Part shown: piece by piece, positions 63,399-64,000 of the stretch
Position numbering within the stretch: position 1 is the stretch's first letter
How the letters are laid out: each line of letters starts with the position of its first letter
Source of the DNA: an uncultured Lachnoclostridium sp.
GTDB lineage: Bacteria; Bacillota; Clostridia; Lachnospirales; Lachnospiraceae
Length of the DNA stretch: 64,000 nucleotides
Direction: 5' to 3'
Assembly: GCA_946415315.1 (NCBI GenBank)
Contig: CAMKRZ010000008.1
Coordinates: forward strand, 29,791-93,790
The notes under the pieces: model-generated
What the model saw: only the letters and a program-made list of their open reading frames with translations
Database searches by the model: none
Told to the model about the DNA's origin: nothing
Translations under genes and position numbers: made by a program

Positions 63399-64000
63399 TC
63401 AGTTCAATTCCTCGTCGGTTTCCTTACGTCTTCTGCGCGCTGCCACAAACATGACAAACGCCGCGCCGAGAAGGCCTGCGATATAGATCGGATTCATGGT
63501 GTCTCCGGTCTTCGGCGTTGACTCGTTGTTATTCTCAGCATTCTCGTTTGCAGGATTCGTTTCCCCCTTCTGCTCCGATTTTCCGGTTTCTTCCTTCTTC
63601 TCGGGCTCCGCCGGATTCACCTGCTCCTCCTGCTGCTCAGGTTCCTCCTGCTGCTCAGGTTCCTCCTGCTGCTCGGGCTCTTCCTGCTGCTCAGGCTCTT
63701 CCTGCTGCTCAGGCTCCTCCTGCTGCTCGGGCTCTTCCTGCTGCTTTGGCTCTTCCTGCTGCTCGGGCTCTTCCTGCTGCTCGGGCTCTTCCTGCTGCTT
63801 CGGCTCTTCCTGCTGCTCAGGCTCTTCCTGCTGCTCAGGTTCCTCCTGCTGCTCAGGCTCTTCCTGCTGCTCGGGCTCTTCCTGCTGCTCAGGCTCTTCC
63901 TGCTGCTTAGGCTCTTCCTGCTGCTCAGGCTCTTCCTGCTGCTTCGGCTCTTCCTGCTGCTTCGGCTCTTCCTGCTGCTTCGGCTCCTCCTGCTGCTTCG
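63399..64000 (-). CDS. Cell-wall surface protein with QQEEPE repeats and sortase-like tail (5' end outside window)
   Basis: Only the C-terminal 200 codons are visible. The ORF track shows just a 73-aa piece from an internal GTG. The visible part is a run of about 20 six-residue repeats (QQEEPE / QQEEPK), then a polar segment, the sorting-signal-like STPKTGD, a hydrophobic helix (IYIAGLLGAAFVMFVAA) and a basic tail RRRRK. The motif differs from LPXTG by Thr for Leu, so the sortase class is uncertain. The protein is expected to be anchored to the cell wall; its function lies in the missing part. Confidence 0.82.
   Translation of the reverse strand, partial: KQQEEPKQQEEPKQQEEPKQQEEPEQQEEPKQQEEPEQQEEPEQQEEPEQQEEPEQQEEPEQQEEPKQQEEPEQQEEPEQQEEPKQQEEPEQQEEPEQQEEPEQQEEPEQQEEPEQQEEPEQQEEQVNPAEPEKKEETGKSEQKGETNPANENAENNNESTPKTGDTMNPIYIAGLLGAAFVMFVAARRRRKETDEELN
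63615..64000 (-). repeat. 18-base tandem repeats coding QQEEPE/QQEEPK
   Basis: About 21 units of an 18-base repeat (tcctgctgctcgggctct and variants) extend to the window edge. There are no spacers, so this is not a CRISPR array. The real length may be larger and is prone to assembly error. Confidence 0.85.

Noticed and set aside
63615-64000. Possible CRISPR array at the right edge
   Set aside because: Repeat units are directly adjacent without spacers and are in frame with a surface protein.
1-64000. tRNA or rRNA genes, insertion sequences, prophage genes
   Set aside because: None could be recognised by reading both strands; weak cloverleaf-like pieces were not reported.

Overview
The window looks like a chromosome segment from an anaerobic, Gram-positive clostridial bacterium, most likely of the Lachnospiraceae type. 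This is an inference from gene content: a class III (anaerobic) ribonucleotide reductase, the clostridial rel - MBL hydrolase - hemZ - hisS gene order, strong GGAGG ribosome binding sites, several CUT1-type sugar importers, and a surface protein with a sortase-like TPKTGD tail. I see no rRNA, tRNA, CRISPR, insertion sequence or prophage genes.

Layout. (1) Bases 1-13,682, all on the minus strand, form a Ser/Thr phospho-signalling island. It holds four Hanks-type kinases (one runs off the left edge), two PP2C phosphatases, and three accessory proteins, two of them membrane-anchored. A TTGACA-17-TAAAAT promoter sits upstream of the first gene. The kinase domains are close paralogues, but their extracytoplasmic parts differ: PASTA plus InlB-type repeats, an NPCBM-like module, an Ig-like module, or almost nothing. 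An N-terminal zinc ribbon recurs in five ORFs. In one kinase the ribbon is cut off from the kinase domain by a single in-frame TAA. (2) 14,158-15,243 (+) encodes a P-loop NTPase-CYTH fusion. (3) 15,363-27,186 (-) is housekeeping: galM, then a long run ilvE - murD-like - capA-like - rel - MBL hydrolase - hemZ - HD-GYP - hisS, closed by a terminator. folA is divergent. (4) 28,100-39,524 (-) holds a secreted Ig-repeat protein, thyA, nrdD with a fused redoxin and an NrdR box, hflX, a TPR lipoprotein, fba and lepB with a long N-terminal extension. (5) 39,557-57,271 is a glycan uptake locus: a GH3 glycosidase, two solute-binding proteins, two permease pairs, a DUF5696-like membrane protein, a YIP1-like protein, an NHL/TPR-like secreted protein and a divergent AraC regulator. 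(6) 57,464-64,000 (-) holds two membrane proteins, putP, cca and the C-terminal end of a repeat-rich surface protein.

The genes suggest a gut or rumen type anaerobe that senses its surroundings through several membrane kinases and imports oligosaccharides that are cleaved by an intracellular GH3 enzyme. Deoxynucleotides come from NrdD and ThyA.

The observations I would check first are the kinase island with its shuffled sensor domains and split kinase, a strongly over-represented octamer GGAAAATG (34 copies counted by eye, both strands, all reading frames), and the double-importer cassette with the DUF5696-like and YIP1-like proteins. Coordinates of starts were adjusted from the ORF track where a better ribosome binding site was visible.
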